A stretch of 64,000 bases of DNA from Stenotrophomonas nematodicola. GTDB taxonomy: Bacteria > Pseudomonadota > Gammaproteobacteria > Xanthomonadales > Xanthomonadaceae. A model generated the notes under the pieces. It was not told the origin of the DNA, ran no database searches, and saw nothing but the letters and a program-made list of their open reading frames with translations. Below, piece by piece: positions 27,038 to 37,417 of this stretch. Made by a program: the position numbers and the translations under genes. The stretch covers positions 620,001-684,000 of the forward strand of contig NZ_WIAY01000002.1 of assembly GCF_009467805.1 (NCBI RefSeq), in the 5' to 3' direction. Position 1 is the first letter of the stretch. Every line of letters begins with the position of its first letter.

Positions 27038-28450
27038 TCATCCGAACCGGTGGCGCATCGCATCGACCTGCCGTGCATTGTCCGCCGCCAACGCGCGCAA
27101 GGCGGGCGAGCGCAGCAGGGACGAGCCCGCCACCCGCTGCCAGTAGTCGAGCGCCACCGGCGCGGCCCATTGCAGGTGGGCGAGCTGGCCGCTGCGCTCT
27201 GGCGCAACCGGCCCGAGCGGCGCTGCCGCGCGCAGCACCCCGGTGCGCGAGGGGGCCAGCGACATCGGCAGCATGTCGTAAACCGGCGCCAGCGGCAGCG
27301 GGCCGCGGTCGACCAGATGGAAGCCGAGATTGCCGTGGTGCATGTCGCTGTTGCCGATGAGGCGGCCGAAGGCATGCAGCCGGGCCATGTGCGTGGCGGT
27401 GGCGGCCGTCAGCCAGCCCTGCGCGTGCAGCTGCTCGCCCGCGCGCGCCCAGTCCAGCGTGACGTCTCCCACGAACGCCGCAGTCAGCGACATCAGTGAC
27501 ACGAAGCCGCGGCGGCCAAGCACGTCCGGCGTGCGGTCGAAGCGCTGCACCTCGAGGAAGGCATGCGTGCTGGTCTGGAGCAGCTCGGAAACGGCCGCAT
27601 CCACGCCTGCATCGCGCAGGCACTGCAGCGCGAGGTGCTCGCACACGAGCAGGTCGGCCCAGCGCTCGGCAGCCTCACCGGCGGTGGGCTGCGCGAACTT
27701 CACCAGCACTGCCTGGCGATGACCGTTGTGCGTCACGGTGGCGGTGAACTTGGGCTGCTCCCCGCCGGGTGATGAACCGACATCCTCGCCCTCCAGGACG
27801 GCCGCAGCGCGCGCAGGATAGTCGCGGACACGCTGGTCGGCCTGGACACCGTCCGGCGGCGCATCCAGTTCGGCCAGGGCTGCGGCGACGGCGTCGCCCC
27901 CCAGCAGCAGGTCGCCGATGCCGGTACCTCCGGCGCGCACCAGCGCCTGCAGAATGTCGCCCTGGTGCCAGCGGTTGAGATCGTCCGGCACGCCGAGATC
28001 GCGTGCGCGGCGATGGGCGAAGGTGCGGCCGAGAAACCCCTGCGGGCGCAGGTCATCCAGGAACCACGGGATATCGGGGAACCAGCCGTCGATGGCACCG
28101 TCCGGGGCGCGGTTGAGGTTGGGCCGGGCGGTGCCGACGTCCAGGTGGAAGGCATCACCGCTGAGGGCGATGAGCATGCCCAGCTCTTCCAGGCTGGCAT
28201 CGGGGCGGAGGCGGAACAGCGGCCATTCGCTGCCTGCGGCAGTGGCTCGGCGGGCGGCGTAGGCAGTAGCGCGGCCCCGGCCCAGGCGGGCCACGCGGTC
28301 GCCGGCGTCGGCCACCAGTCGGCTCAACGTCATCCGGGTGGCGCCGAGACGCTCGGCGAGCGCGGCGGCCGCTACCACCTCACCGGCCGGAAGGCGGTCG
28401 AGCAGATCCTGCACGGTGTGGCGGGTGGGACGGGCCATGCTGGCGGACAT
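27038..28450 (-). CDS. yjjJ: HipA-family serine/threonine kinase, YjjJ type, with N-terminal wHTH
   Basis: The 470-residue product starts with a helix-turn-helix (VAAAALAERLGATRMTLSRLV). It has HipA kinase features in the C-terminal half: GGEQPKFTATVTHNG (phosphate-binding loop), VLVKFAQP (catalytic Lys), FGRLIGNSDMHHGNLGF (catalytic Asp) and PVYDMLPM (metal-binding Asp). Unlike classical HipBA there is no separate hipB; the DNA-binding part is fused, as in E. coli YjjJ. Such kinases can phosphorylate aminoacyl-tRNA synthetases or related targets and slow growth; the target here is unknown. Repeated TTATGTTACGAAT motifs upstream may be its own operator. Confidence 0.85.
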   Translation of the reverse strand: MSASMARPTRHTVQDLLDRLPAGEVVAAAALAERLGATRMTLSRLVADAGDRVARLGRGRATAYAARRATAAGSEWPLFRLRPDASLEELGMLIALSGDAFHLDVGTARPNLNRAPDGAIDGWFPDIPWFLDDLRPQGFLGRTFAHRRARDLGVPDDLNRWHQGDILQALVRAGGTGIGDLLLGGDAVAAALAELDAPPDGVQADQRVRDYPARAAAVLEGEDVGSSPGGEQPKFTATVTHNGHRQAVLVKFAQPTAGEAAERWADLLVCEHLALQCLRDAGVDAAVSELLQTSTHAFLEVQRFDRTPDVLGRRGFVSLMSLTAAFVGDVTLDWARAGEQLHAQGWLTAATATHMARLHAFGRLIGNSDMHHGNLGFHLVDRGPLPLAPVYDMLPMSLAPSRTGVLRAAAPLGPVAPERSGQLAHLQWAAPVALDYWQRVAGSSLLRSPALRALAADNARQVDAMRHRFG

Positions 28451-28459
28451 CCGGACTGA

Positions 28460-28593
28460 TTATGTTACGAATATATAGACGTAAACACGGAGCTTCGCAA
28501 GGACGTGCACGTCTATCTTACTGATAACAGAGCTACTTTCATCGGGTTGTCCGGCCATCGATCCGTTTTTATGTTACGAATCATGTTACATAA
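28460..28593. promoter_or_regulatory. Repeated TTATGTTACGAAT sites upstream of the yjjJ-like gene
   Basis: The 13-mer TTATGTTACGAAT occurs at 28460-28472 and again at 28569-28581, 109 bases apart. The second copy is the left arm of an imperfect palindrome ending GTTACATAA at 28593. The region is AT-rich in a GC-rich surrounding and starts 10 bases before the yjjJ start codon. These are good candidates for autoregulation by its helix-turn-helix. Confidence 0.5.
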
Positions 28594-28677
28594 ATGGGAG
28601 GCTGCAACGGTACCATGCGAGGAGCGTCCGGGTCGCGTGCGTACGCCCCCCCCCCGACTGCCGCGCTGCACGCGGGC

Positions 28678-28696
28678 AGCCGACCGACGGTCGGCT
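28678..28696. repeat. REP-like hairpin core
   Basis: This is a perfect 8-bp stem AGCCGACC/GGTCGGCT with loop GAC. The core matches that of the GTAG-type repeats at 63139-63198 but lacks the GTAG end, so it is probably a degenerate copy. Confidence 0.45.
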
Positions 28697-28729
28697 CCAC
28701 CGTCGGGGCACCCGCTCCCGCCACCCCAT

Positions 28730-28758
28730 AAAAAAACCCCGCCGAAGCGGGGTTTTTT
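28730..28758 (-). terminator. Intrinsic terminator of rpoD
   Basis: CCCCGC/GCGGGG stem with loop CGAA, flanked by A-tract and T-tract. It lies 22 bases after the rpoD stop and works on the minus strand; the T-tract on the other side could stop plus-strand transcription too. Confidence 0.88.
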
Positions 28759-28780
28759 CATCAACGCACCAACGCGGAGA

Positions 28781-30631
<1,851 letters not shown>

Positions 30632-30720
30632 GTAGTGCTCGCGCCACCGGCTGGGAGAGGGAATAGAACCTAGCATTATACCAGCCCGGCGCCCCGCCTT
30701 CCCGGGCGGTGGTCCCGGGG

Positions 30721-31161
30721 CTAGGGTCTGAGCAGGAAGGTCACGGGACCATCATTGACCAGGCTGACAACCATATGGGCACCAAACCGCCCGGTTTCCA
30801 CCCCTGGGGCGTGCTTTTGACGGCATGTTTCGACCAGTTGGTTGAATCCACGTTCAGCCTCCGCAGGCGCGGCGGCGGTACTGAAGCCCGGCCGCATGCC
30901 GCTGGCGGTGTCCGCCGCCAGGGTGAACTGGCTGACCAGCAGCAGGCCACCCCCGGTATCGAGCAGCGATCGGTTCATTTTTCCGCCCTCGTCGCCAAAG
31001 ACACGGTAACCAAGCAGGCGATCGGCCATCCGCCGGATCTGCGCGTCGGTGTCGCCCGGCTCCATGCCGACCAGGGCCAGCAGCCCTGGCCCGATCTGCC
31101 CGACCACGGCATCGTCGACGCGGACACTGGCTTGGCTGACGCGCTGGATGAGAACAAGCAT
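30721..31161 (-). CDS. dtd: D-aminoacyl-tRNA deacylase
   Basis: Dtd removes D-amino acids (and glycine from tRNA-Ala) wrongly attached to tRNA. The 146-residue product begins with [16 protein letters not shown] and has the two active-site blocks [13 protein letters not shown] and NDGPVTFLL (the cis Gly-Pro motif). It lies between rpoD and the divergent acyltransferase. The TAG stop is 89 bases from the rpoD start on the same strand, so a shared transcript is possible. Confidence 0.95.
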   Translation of the reverse strand: MLVLIQRVSQASVRVDDAVVGQIGPGLLALVGMEPGDTDAQIRRMADRLLGYRVFGDEGGKMNRSLLDTGGGLLLVSQFTLAADTASGMRPGFSTAAAPAEAERGFNQLVETCRQKHAPGVETGRFGAHMVVSLVNDGPVTFLLRP

Positions 31162-31279
31162 GGCAGGGCTTCCGTGGCAGAGGGCGGACCACCTTAGAGC
31201 CTGGGGGTGCGGTTGGCGATCCGGACCGTGGGCGGGCTGCGGATGCCCCCGCACCGCCCAGCGGCTAGACTTCCACGTG

Positions 31280-32197
31280 ATGAAACCGCATACCACCGCC
31301 CGCCTGGCCTATCGCGCCGCTGCCCTGTTCACCCGCCTGCCCTGGGCCTGGCTGCGTGGGTTCGCCGCCGCCCTGGCCTGGTTGTGGATCCGCCTCAATG
31401 CCCGCGAGAGCCGGGTGACCCGACGCAATCTGGAGCTGGCCTACCCCGAGCTGGCCCCGGCCGACCGCGCGGCGCTGCACAAGGCGGTGCTGCGCTCGAC
31501 CGCGATGCAGGCCATCGAAACGCTGCGGCTGTGGACCCAGCCCCGCGAGCGCAACCTGGCCTGCCTGACCGAGCGTCACGGCGAGGCCCTGTACGACGCC
31601 GCGCTGGCCTCGGGCAGGGGCGTGATCGTGGCCGCCCCGCATTACGGCAACTGGGAGCTGCTGAACCAGTGGCTGGCCTCGCGCGGGCCCATCGCCATCG
31701 TCTACAAGGCGCCCGATGAAGCGGTGGGCGACGCCTTCCTGCAGCTGGTGCGTGGCGGCGACAACGTGCAGCAGGTGCGCGCCGAGGGCCCGGCCGTGCG
31801 CCAGCTGTTCAAGGTACTCAAGGACGGCGGGGCCACCGGCATCCTGCCCGACCAGCAGCCGAAGGCCGGCGACGGCGTGTTCGCGCCCTTCTTCGGCATC
31901 GAGGCGCTGACCATGACCCTGGTCAACCGGCTCGCCGAGCGTACCGGGGCGACCGTGCTGTACGGCTGGTGCGAGCGGATCGGCCCGGACATGCAGTTCG
32001 CCCTGCACATCGAGCCGGCGCCGCCGACGGTGGCCGACCCGGACCCGCGCACCGCCGCCAGCGCGCTCAATGCCGGGATTGAACGGATCGCGCGCCGCGA
32101 TCCGAGCCAGTACCAGTGGACCTACAAGCGCTACACGCTGCGCCCGCCGGAAAGCGGCGAAGTGGACCCTTACGCCACCGAGGAACACCCGCACTGA
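31280..32197 (+). CDS. lpxL: Lysophospholipid/lipid A acyltransferase, LpxL (HtrB)-like
   Basis: The 305-residue inner-membrane enzyme has an N-terminal helix (about 10-40) and the acyltransferase motif [15 protein letters not shown] (H-x4-acid). Further family blocks are [18 protein letters not shown] and [12 protein letters not shown] near the end. It should add a secondary acyl chain to lipid A from acyl-ACP. Several LpxL/LpxM paralogues are common in xanthomonads, and I cannot say which acyl position this one serves. The start at 31280 (MKPHTTAR) lies just beyond the dtd promoter region. Confidence 0.87.
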   Translation: MKPHTTARLAYRAAALFTRLPWAWLRGFAAALAWLWIRLNARESRVTRRNLELAYPELAPADRAALHKAVLRSTAMQAIETLRLWTQPRERNLACLTERHGEALYDAALASGRGVIVAAPHYGNWELLNQWLASRGPIAIVYKAPDEAVGDAFLQLVRGGDNVQQVRAEGPAVRQLFKVLKDGGATGILPDQQPKAGDGVFAPFFGIEALTMTLVNRLAERTGATVLYGWCERIGPDMQFALHIEPAPPTVADPDPRTAASALNAGIERIARRDPSQYQWTYKRYTLRPPESGEVDPYATEEHPH

Positions 32198-32264
32198 ATG
32201 CGACGCTGTGTCGCGCCCGGGCGCGATTGGAATCGTCGCCCCTCGTCCCCACTGTGAACCCACG

Positions 32265-33401
32265 ATGTCCCCCACGGCCCCTGCCATGTCTGATGCTGCT
32301 TCTTCCCTGTTCGGCGATCCGGCCGCGATCCGCTGCGAGCGCGCGGTCGCCGAGCTGCGTGCCGGCCGCCCGGTGGTGATCGATGACAGCCACGGCCAGC
32401 GCCTGGCGTTCATCGCCCTGGACAGCAGCACCCGCAGCAGCTTCGGTGCCTTCGCCGAGGCCGCGGCCGGCCAGCACTACCTGTTCCTCACCGCCACCCG
32501 CGCGCGGGTGCTGGGCGTGGCGGCCGAACATGGCGCGCGCGTGCCGCTGGCCGGGATCGATTTCGATGCACTGCCATCGTTGGGCTACCTGCGCGAACCG
32601 GAGGCGATGCCGCCAGGTTGGAGCGCCGGCCAGGCGCTGGACGACGGCGCGATCGAAGTGGCGCGGCTGGGCCTGTTGCTGCCAGCCACGGTCGGGGTGC
32701 TGCTGGACCCGGCCGATACCCGCTTCGACAGCTGCGCGCAGGTCTCTCTGTGCGACCTGCACCAGGGCGCCGAGCAGGCCGCCCATGCCTACGAGCTGGT
32801 GGCGCGCTCGCCGGTGCCGTTGCGCGACGTCGGCATGACCGAGTTCGCGGTATTCCGCGGCGGTGTCGCCCAGCGCGACCAGGTGGCGATCATCGTGGGC
32901 ACCCCGGATCTGTCCGGCGTGGTGCCGGTACGCGTGCACTCGTCCTGCCTGACCGGGGATCTGTTCGGCTCGCTCAAGTGCGACTGCGGCGATCAGCTGC
33001 GCCGCGGCCTGCGCAAGCTCAAGGATCTTGGCGGTGGCGTGCTGCTGTATCTGGACCAGGAAGGGCGCGGTACCGGTATCGCCGCCAAGATGCGCGCGTA
33101 CGGTTATCAACATGACGGCCTGGACACCATCGACGCCGATGCACAGCTCGGCTTCGGCGCCGACGAACGCCGCTACGGCAGCGCGGCGGCGATGCTGCAG
33201 GGCCTGGGCGTGTCGCGGGTGCAGCTGCTCAGCAACAACCCCACCAAGGCCCAGCGCCTGCGCCATGCCGGTATCGAGGTGGTGGAGTGCGTGCCGGTCA
33301 CCGGCGACATCACCGTCGAGAACGAGCACTACCTGCGCACCAAGGCCGAGCGCGCGGGGCACCTGCTCGATGTCGACGCGCTGATCCAGGCCGCGCAGTA
33401 A
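32265..33401 (+). CDS. ribA: GTP cyclohydrolase II with long N-terminal extension
   Basis: The C-terminal 190 residues are a full GTP cyclohydrolase II, the first step of riboflavin synthesis. Zinc ligands are in SSCLTGDLFGSLKCDCGDQL, the catalytic region is in LYLDQEGRGTGIAAKMRAY, and LLSNNPTKAQRL is near the end. The N-terminal 180 residues (CERAVAELRAGRPVVIDD, ALPSLGYLREPEAMP) do not contain the acidic DDEDREN-type site of DHBP synthase, so this is not a functional RibBA fusion. Two start codons, 32265 and 32286, are possible. It lies 67 bases after the acyltransferase gene on the same strand. Confidence 0.88.
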   Translation: MSPTAPAMSDAASSLFGDPAAIRCERAVAELRAGRPVVIDDSHGQRLAFIALDSSTRSSFGAFAEAAAGQHYLFLTATRARVLGVAAEHGARVPLAGIDFDALPSLGYLREPEAMPPGWSAGQALDDGAIEVARLGLLLPATVGVLLDPADTRFDSCAQVSLCDLHQGAEQAAHAYELVARSPVPLRDVGMTEFAVFRGGVAQRDQVAIIVGTPDLSGVVPVRVHSSCLTGDLFGSLKCDCGDQLRRGLRKLKDLGGGVLLYLDQEGRGTGIAAKMRAYGYQHDGLDTIDADAQLGFGADERRYGSAAAMLQGLGVSRVQLLSNNPTKAQRLRHAGIEVVECVPVTGDITVENEHYLRTKAERAGHLLDVDALIQAAQ

Positions 33402-33483
33402 CCGGGCAACCTGCTACCGTCTGCGCCACGGGCGCCGGTTGCTGACGCGGGCGTCCGGCCCTGTCCACGCCGAGCGCCCTGCC

Positions 33484-33999
33484 TTGACCGAGTCCATCGA
33501 TCCCGTCGTGCCGCCCGCGCTGCCGCTTCCGGCAGCCTGGCAGCCGTTGCCGCTGCGTGCGGCCTCCATTGCCGCAGCCAGCGGCGCGCTGACCGGCGCG
33601 CTGCTGCCCGGCGGCGCGCTCGGTGCCGGCTGGTTCCTGCTGGCGCTGCCCGGGCGCTGGTGGGGCGTGGCCGCGATGGTGGTGCTCGGCGCACTGATCG
33701 GCGCGGTGATTGGCTTCCGCCGTCAGCGCCGCACGTCGTGGCGCCTGGATGCGCGCGGGCTGGGCCTGCGCCGCGAGCTGCTGTGGCAGCAGGAAACCCA
33801 TGTCCCGATCTCGCGCGTACAGCACCTGGACCTGCGTCGCGGGCCGATCGAGCGTAGTGCAGGGCTGGCCACGCTGGTGGTGCACACCGCCGGCAGCCGC
33901 ATGAGTGCGGTCTCGATCAGTGGCCTGGACCAGGCCGATGCCGAGCGCCTGCGCGACACCCTGGCCCACCAGCTCGACCAGGACGACGACGCCCTGTGA
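33484..33999 (+). CDS. Bacterial PH-domain (bPH_2) membrane protein, YdbS-like
   Basis: The 171-residue product has two membrane helices (about 32-75) and one bPH_2 domain (about 85-160) with TSWRLDARGLGLRRELLWQQ and the conserved VPISRVQHLDLRRGPIER. The start is uncertain: TTG at 33484 (MTESIDP) is preferred, but TTG at 33439 is also in frame. Its stop overlaps the GTG start of the next gene by 4 bases (GTGA), so the two are translationally coupled and probably form a complex. The function of YdbS/YdbT-type pairs is poorly known. Confidence 0.75.
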   Translation: MTESIDPVVPPALPLPAAWQPLPLRAASIAAASGALTGALLPGGALGAGWFLLALPGRWWGVAAMVVLGALIGAVIGFRRQRRTSWRLDARGLGLRRELLWQQETHVPISRVQHLDLRRGPIERSAGLATLVVHTAGSRMSAVSISGLDQADAERLRDTLAHQLDQDDDAL

Positions 34000-35519
34000 G
34001 CACCCCGGCCCCCGAAACTCCGGCACCCGAGCAACGCCTGCATCCGTGGTCGTGGCTGTTCGTGCTGCTGATGCAGCTGCGCCAATCCCTGCTGCCGCTG
34101 GTGGCGCTGGTGGTGTTCGGCAACCGCGGCGACCGCGACCAGCTGTGGCTCACACTGGGCCCGCTGATCGCCGTGGTGGGGCTGGTAGCGTACGCCCTGC
34201 TGCAGTACCTGACCTACCGCTACCAGATCGGGCGCGATGCGATCACCGTGCGCAGCGGGGTGGTGTCGCGCAACCGCCGCGAGATTCCGTTCGCGCGCAT
34301 CCACAACGTGGTGGTGCACCAGAATCCGCTGCACCGGCTGTTCGGCGTGGCCGAGCTGAAGCTGGAATCGGCCGGCGGCAACCGGCCGGAAGCGGAGATG
34401 CGCGTGCTCAAGCTGGACCAGGCACTCGCACTGGAAGCACTGGTCCGCCAGCGTGGGCAACCGACGGTGGCCGTCGCCGCGCCCGGCGCGACCGAACCGC
34501 CACCACTTCCCACCGACCCCGTGCTGCTGCGGCTGGGCGCACGCGACGTGCTGCGCATCGGGCTGCTGTCCGACCGTGGCTGGGTGGTGGTGCTGGCGGC
34601 CGTGGGCGCGGTGATGCAGTTTGTGCCGAGCGGGACGGTCTCCGACGTACTCGACAACGGCAGCCGGCAGGCGTTCGGCTACGCCAGCCACCTGCATCCC
34701 AGCACTTGGATGTGGGTCGTGGCCGGTGCCTCCGCGCTGCTGGTGTTCTGGCTGCTGCTGCGGGCGCTGTCGGTGACGCTGGCCTTCCTGCGCTACCACG
34801 GTTTCCAGCTCAGCGAGCACGAGCGACGCCTCACCGTGTCCAGTGGCCTGCTGACCCGGTTGCGCACCAGCGTGGCGCGGCGTCGGATCCAGGCCTGGAC
34901 CCTGCGCGAGAGTCCCCTGCAGCGCCTGTTCGGGCGTCGCCATCTGGGCATCGACATCGCCGCCAGCACCCCGGGCGATGGCGAACGGCGCGACCTGCGC
35001 GAGCTGGCCCCCTTGGCCACGCCGGCCGCGTGCGATGCGCTGGTGCAGCACCTGCTGCCGCATGCGCAGTGGCCGCCGGCCACGTGGCAGCCGGTGGATC
35101 GGCGCGGCTGGTGGCGGCTGTGCCTGCCGGCGCTGGTGATCGCTCTGCTGCTGGCTGCCGGTGCCGTGTGGGAAGACCAGCGCTGGGGCCTGCTGGTGCT
35201 GCTGTGGCTGCCGTGGTCGGCGTTCAGCGCGCGGCGGCGTATGGCGCGCATGGGCTACTACGTGGACGACGCACTGGTGGCCGTCCGCGGCGGCTGGTGG
35301 CACCGCTGGTGGCGGTTCGCCGAGGTGGACAAGGTGCAGGCGCTGCGCCTGTCACGCTCGCCGCTGGACCGTTGGCTGGGCACTGCCAGCCTCTGGCTGG
35401 ATACGGCCGGTGCCGGCGGCAGCCTCCCGCTGTGCCTGCGCTACCTGCCCGACGCCGAGGCCCGCGCGTTGCAGGCGCAGCTGGGCGATGCGCTGGCCAG
35501 GCGCCGGCTGCACTGGTAG
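33996..35519 (+). CDS. Large bPH_2-repeat membrane protein, YdbT-like
   Basis: The 507-residue inner-membrane protein has three bPH_2 units, each after a pair of helices. The first has YRYQIGRDAITVRSGVVSRN with IPFARIHNVVVHQNPLHRLF; the second has FQLSEHERRLTVSSGLLTRL with RRIQAWTLRESPLQRLFG; the third has YYVDDALVAVRGGWWHRWWR. It partners the single-domain protein encoded upstream, with overlapping GTG/TGA codons. The pair sits between ribA and lipopolysaccharide genes, which hints at an envelope role but does not prove it. Confidence 0.8.
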   Translation: MSTPAPETPAPEQRLHPWSWLFVLLMQLRQSLLPLVALVVFGNRGDRDQLWLTLGPLIAVVGLVAYALLQYLTYRYQIGRDAITVRSGVVSRNRREIPFARIHNVVVHQNPLHRLFGVAELKLESAGGNRPEAEMRVLKLDQALALEALVRQRGQPTVAVAAPGATEPPPLPTDPVLLRLGARDVLRIGLLSDRGWVVVLAAVGAVMQFVPSGTVSDVLDNGSRQAFGYASHLHPSTWMWVVAGASALLVFWLLLRALSVTLAFLRYHGFQLSEHERRLTVSSGLLTRLRTSVARRRIQAWTLRESPLQRLFGRRHLGIDIAASTPGDGERRDLRELAPLATPAACDALVQHLLPHAQWPPATWQPVDRRGWWRLCLPALVIALLLAAGAVWEDQRWGLLVLLWLPWSAFSARRRMARMGYYVDDALVAVRGGWWHRWWRFAEVDKVQALRLSRSPLDRWLGTASLWLDTAGAGGSLPLCLRYLPDAEARALQAQLGDALARRRLHW

Positions 35520-35541
35520 ACGCGCGGCCGGGGGCCCACCC

Positions 35542-36597
35542 TCAGCGCCTGGACGGCCCCCAGTATCCCAGGTCGCGGCGGATCTGCAGGCCCCGCGTCC
35601 AGGCGCCGAACGGTTTGCGTTTGAGGCGGCCCAGTTCCCCGGCCAGGAAGTCCTCGGTGGCCGCGATCACCCGTTCGCTGGAACAGCCGTCGCGATAGGG
35701 ATGGATCGCATCGGCATAGCGGCGGATCTCGGCCATCAAGGCCGGCTCCGGCGCCAGTGCGCGCGCCAGCATCGCCGGCAGCTGCGCCGCATCGTCGAAG
35801 TCGATCATGTGCGGCTGCGGCACCCGGTTGCGGAAGGTCACCACCGGTTTGTGCTGCACCACGAACTCGGACACGATCGACGAGGTGTCCGACACCAGCA
35901 CATCCGCCGCCCGCTGCGCGGCCATCACCTGCTCGGGCTCGATAAAGGCGGCGTTGGCGCCGGCCAGCGCGCGGTAGCGGTCAAACAGCGCGGGGGGACA
36001 TTTGGGATGCAGGGTCAACAGCCAGTAGCGGTCGCCGCGGGCGATGTCGGCGGCGATCGGGTCATACAGGTGCGGCGCCGCACTCAGCCGCTCGGTGAAG
36101 GTGGAGCCGAACAGGATCACCGGGCGCGCCTGGGCAGGGGCGCGCAGGGCGGCCGACAGGCCACCGTCATCGCGGAACAGCGGGTCCAGCTTGGGCCAAC
36201 CGGTTTCGGCGACGGCGAAATGGCCATCGCGCATGGCGAGGTCACGGAACGGCGTGGTGGTCGCCGGACCCTGCGTGCAGTACAGGTCGAACAGACCGCG
36301 CACCCGGAAGTGGCCGCGCGCGCTGTCGCGCTTCTGCACGTTGAAGCCGTGGAAGACCTGTACTTTGGCCCCGGCAATGAACGGCGGCACCCAGTTGGCG
36401 GCGCTGAACACCGCGCGCGGACGCAGCGCCAGCGCCTGCTTGAGGTCTATTCCGGGCACCCCCGGCAGCGTTGCGCCGGCCGCGCCGTCGACGAACCAGG
36501 TCGACACCGATTGCCCGGATGCGTGCAACGCCTCGGCCAGTGGGGCGAGAATAGGCAACGCATAGCGTTCCGTCGCAAACAGCAGGTACTCGGCCAT
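35542..36597 (-). CDS. CDP-glycerol glycerophosphotransferase-like protein
   Basis: The 351-residue cytosolic or membrane-associated protein has a GT-B-like layout. FHGFNVQKRDS and the block VLVSDTSSIVSEFVVQHKPVVTF are the signatures of the Glyphos_transf family (PF04464), which moves glycerol-phosphate or similar groups to surface polymers. Gram-negative members belong to lipopolysaccharide or capsule loci. Either ATG of an ATGATG pair (36597-36600) can be the start. It is divergent from the GT2 gene with no space between them. The transferred group is unknown. Confidence 0.75.
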   Translation of the reverse strand: MAEYLLFATERYALPILAPLAEALHASGQSVSTWFVDGAAGATLPGVPGIDLKQALALRPRAVFSAANWVPPFIAGAKVQVFHGFNVQKRDSARGHFRVRGLFDLYCTQGPATTTPFRDLAMRDGHFAVAETGWPKLDPLFRDDGGLSAALRAPAQARPVILFGSTFTERLSAAPHLYDPIAADIARGDRYWLLTLHPKCPPALFDRYRALAGANAAFIEPEQVMAAQRAADVLVSDTSSIVSEFVVQHKPVVTFRNRVPQPHMIDFDDAAQLPAMLARALAPEPALMAEIRRYADAIHPYRDGCSSERVIAATEDFLAGELGRLKRKPFGAWTRGLQIRRDLGYWGPSRR

Positions 36598-36598
36598 C

Positions 36599-37417
36599 AT
36601 GTCCTCCACGACCGCTCCCGTTGAACGGCCTCGCATCTCGGCCTGCATTATCGCGTTCAATGAAGCCGACCGCATCGGCGACTGCCTGGCCTCACTGGCC
36701 TTCTGCGACGAGATCATCGTCGTGGACTCCCATTCCACCGATGCCACCGTGGCCATCGCCAGCGCCGCCGGTGCCCGCGTGCTGCAGCGCGCGTTCGACG
36801 GCTTCCGCAGCCAGAAGGCCTTCTGCGTCGCGCAGGCCAGCCACGACTGGGTGCTGTGCCTGGACGCGGACGAGCGCGTCGACGACACCCTGCGCGCCTC
36901 GATCCAGAGCGCCCAAGCTGGCGGCTTCGCCGGCCATCACGGCTACCGGTTCGCGCGGCTGTCGGCCTACTTCGGCAAGTTCCTGCGTCACGGCAACGCC
37001 TATCCGGACCGGGTGATGCGGCTGTTTGACCGCCGCCACGGCGGCTGGCGCGGCAAGCGGGAGATCCATGAAGCGGCCAGCGTCGACGGTACCGTCGGCA
37101 CCCTGCGCGGCGACCTGATCCATTACCCCTACCGTTCGCTGGAGCAGCAGCTGGCCAAGACCCAGCGCTATGCGCGGATGATGGCCGAACACGAGTTCGC
37201 CCGCGGCAAGCGCGCCACGCTGGGCAAGCTGGTGCTGGCCCCGGCGTGGCGCTTCTGGCGCGGCTGGCTGTTCCGCGGCGGGTTCCGCGATGGCTGGCAC
37301 GGACTGGTGTACGCCTACGTGCGCGCCAACTACGTGCGCCAGAAGACCATCATGTTGTGGATGCTGCAGATCGGCCAGCCGGTGGCAGACCCGCCCCGGG
37401 ATCAGCCGCCGGCCTGA
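36599..37417 (+). CDS. Family 2 glycosyltransferase, lipopolysaccharide core type (WaaE/KdtX-like)
   Basis: The 272-residue GT2 enzyme has ISACIIAFNEADRIGDCLAS, the sugar-nucleotide site IIVVDSHSTDAT and the metal-binding LCLDADERVD. The region from FLRHGNAYPDRVMRLFDRR to REIHEAA is typical of the WaaE/KdtX beta-1,4-glucosyltransferases that modify the inner core. The ATG overlaps the divergent neighbour's start (bases 36597-36601). Its 3' end overlaps the convergent O-antigen-ligase gene by 16 bases. Sugar specificity is not predictable. Confidence 0.85.
   Translation: MSSTTAPVERPRISACIIAFNEADRIGDCLASLAFCDEIIVVDSHSTDATVAIASAAGARVLQRAFDGFRSQKAFCVAQASHDWVLCLDADERVDDTLRASIQSAQAGGFAGHHGYRFARLSAYFGKFLRHGNAYPDRVMRLFDRRHGGWRGKREIHEAASVDGTVGTLRGDLIHYPYRSLEQQLAKTQRYARMMAEHEFARGKRATLGKLVLAPAWRFWRGWLFRGGFRDGWHGLVYAYVRANYVRQKTIMLWMLQIGQPVADPPRDQPPA

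Noticed and set aside
32265..32840. RibBA bifunctional fusion
   Set aside because: The N-terminal half lacks the acidic metal site and His of DHBP synthase.
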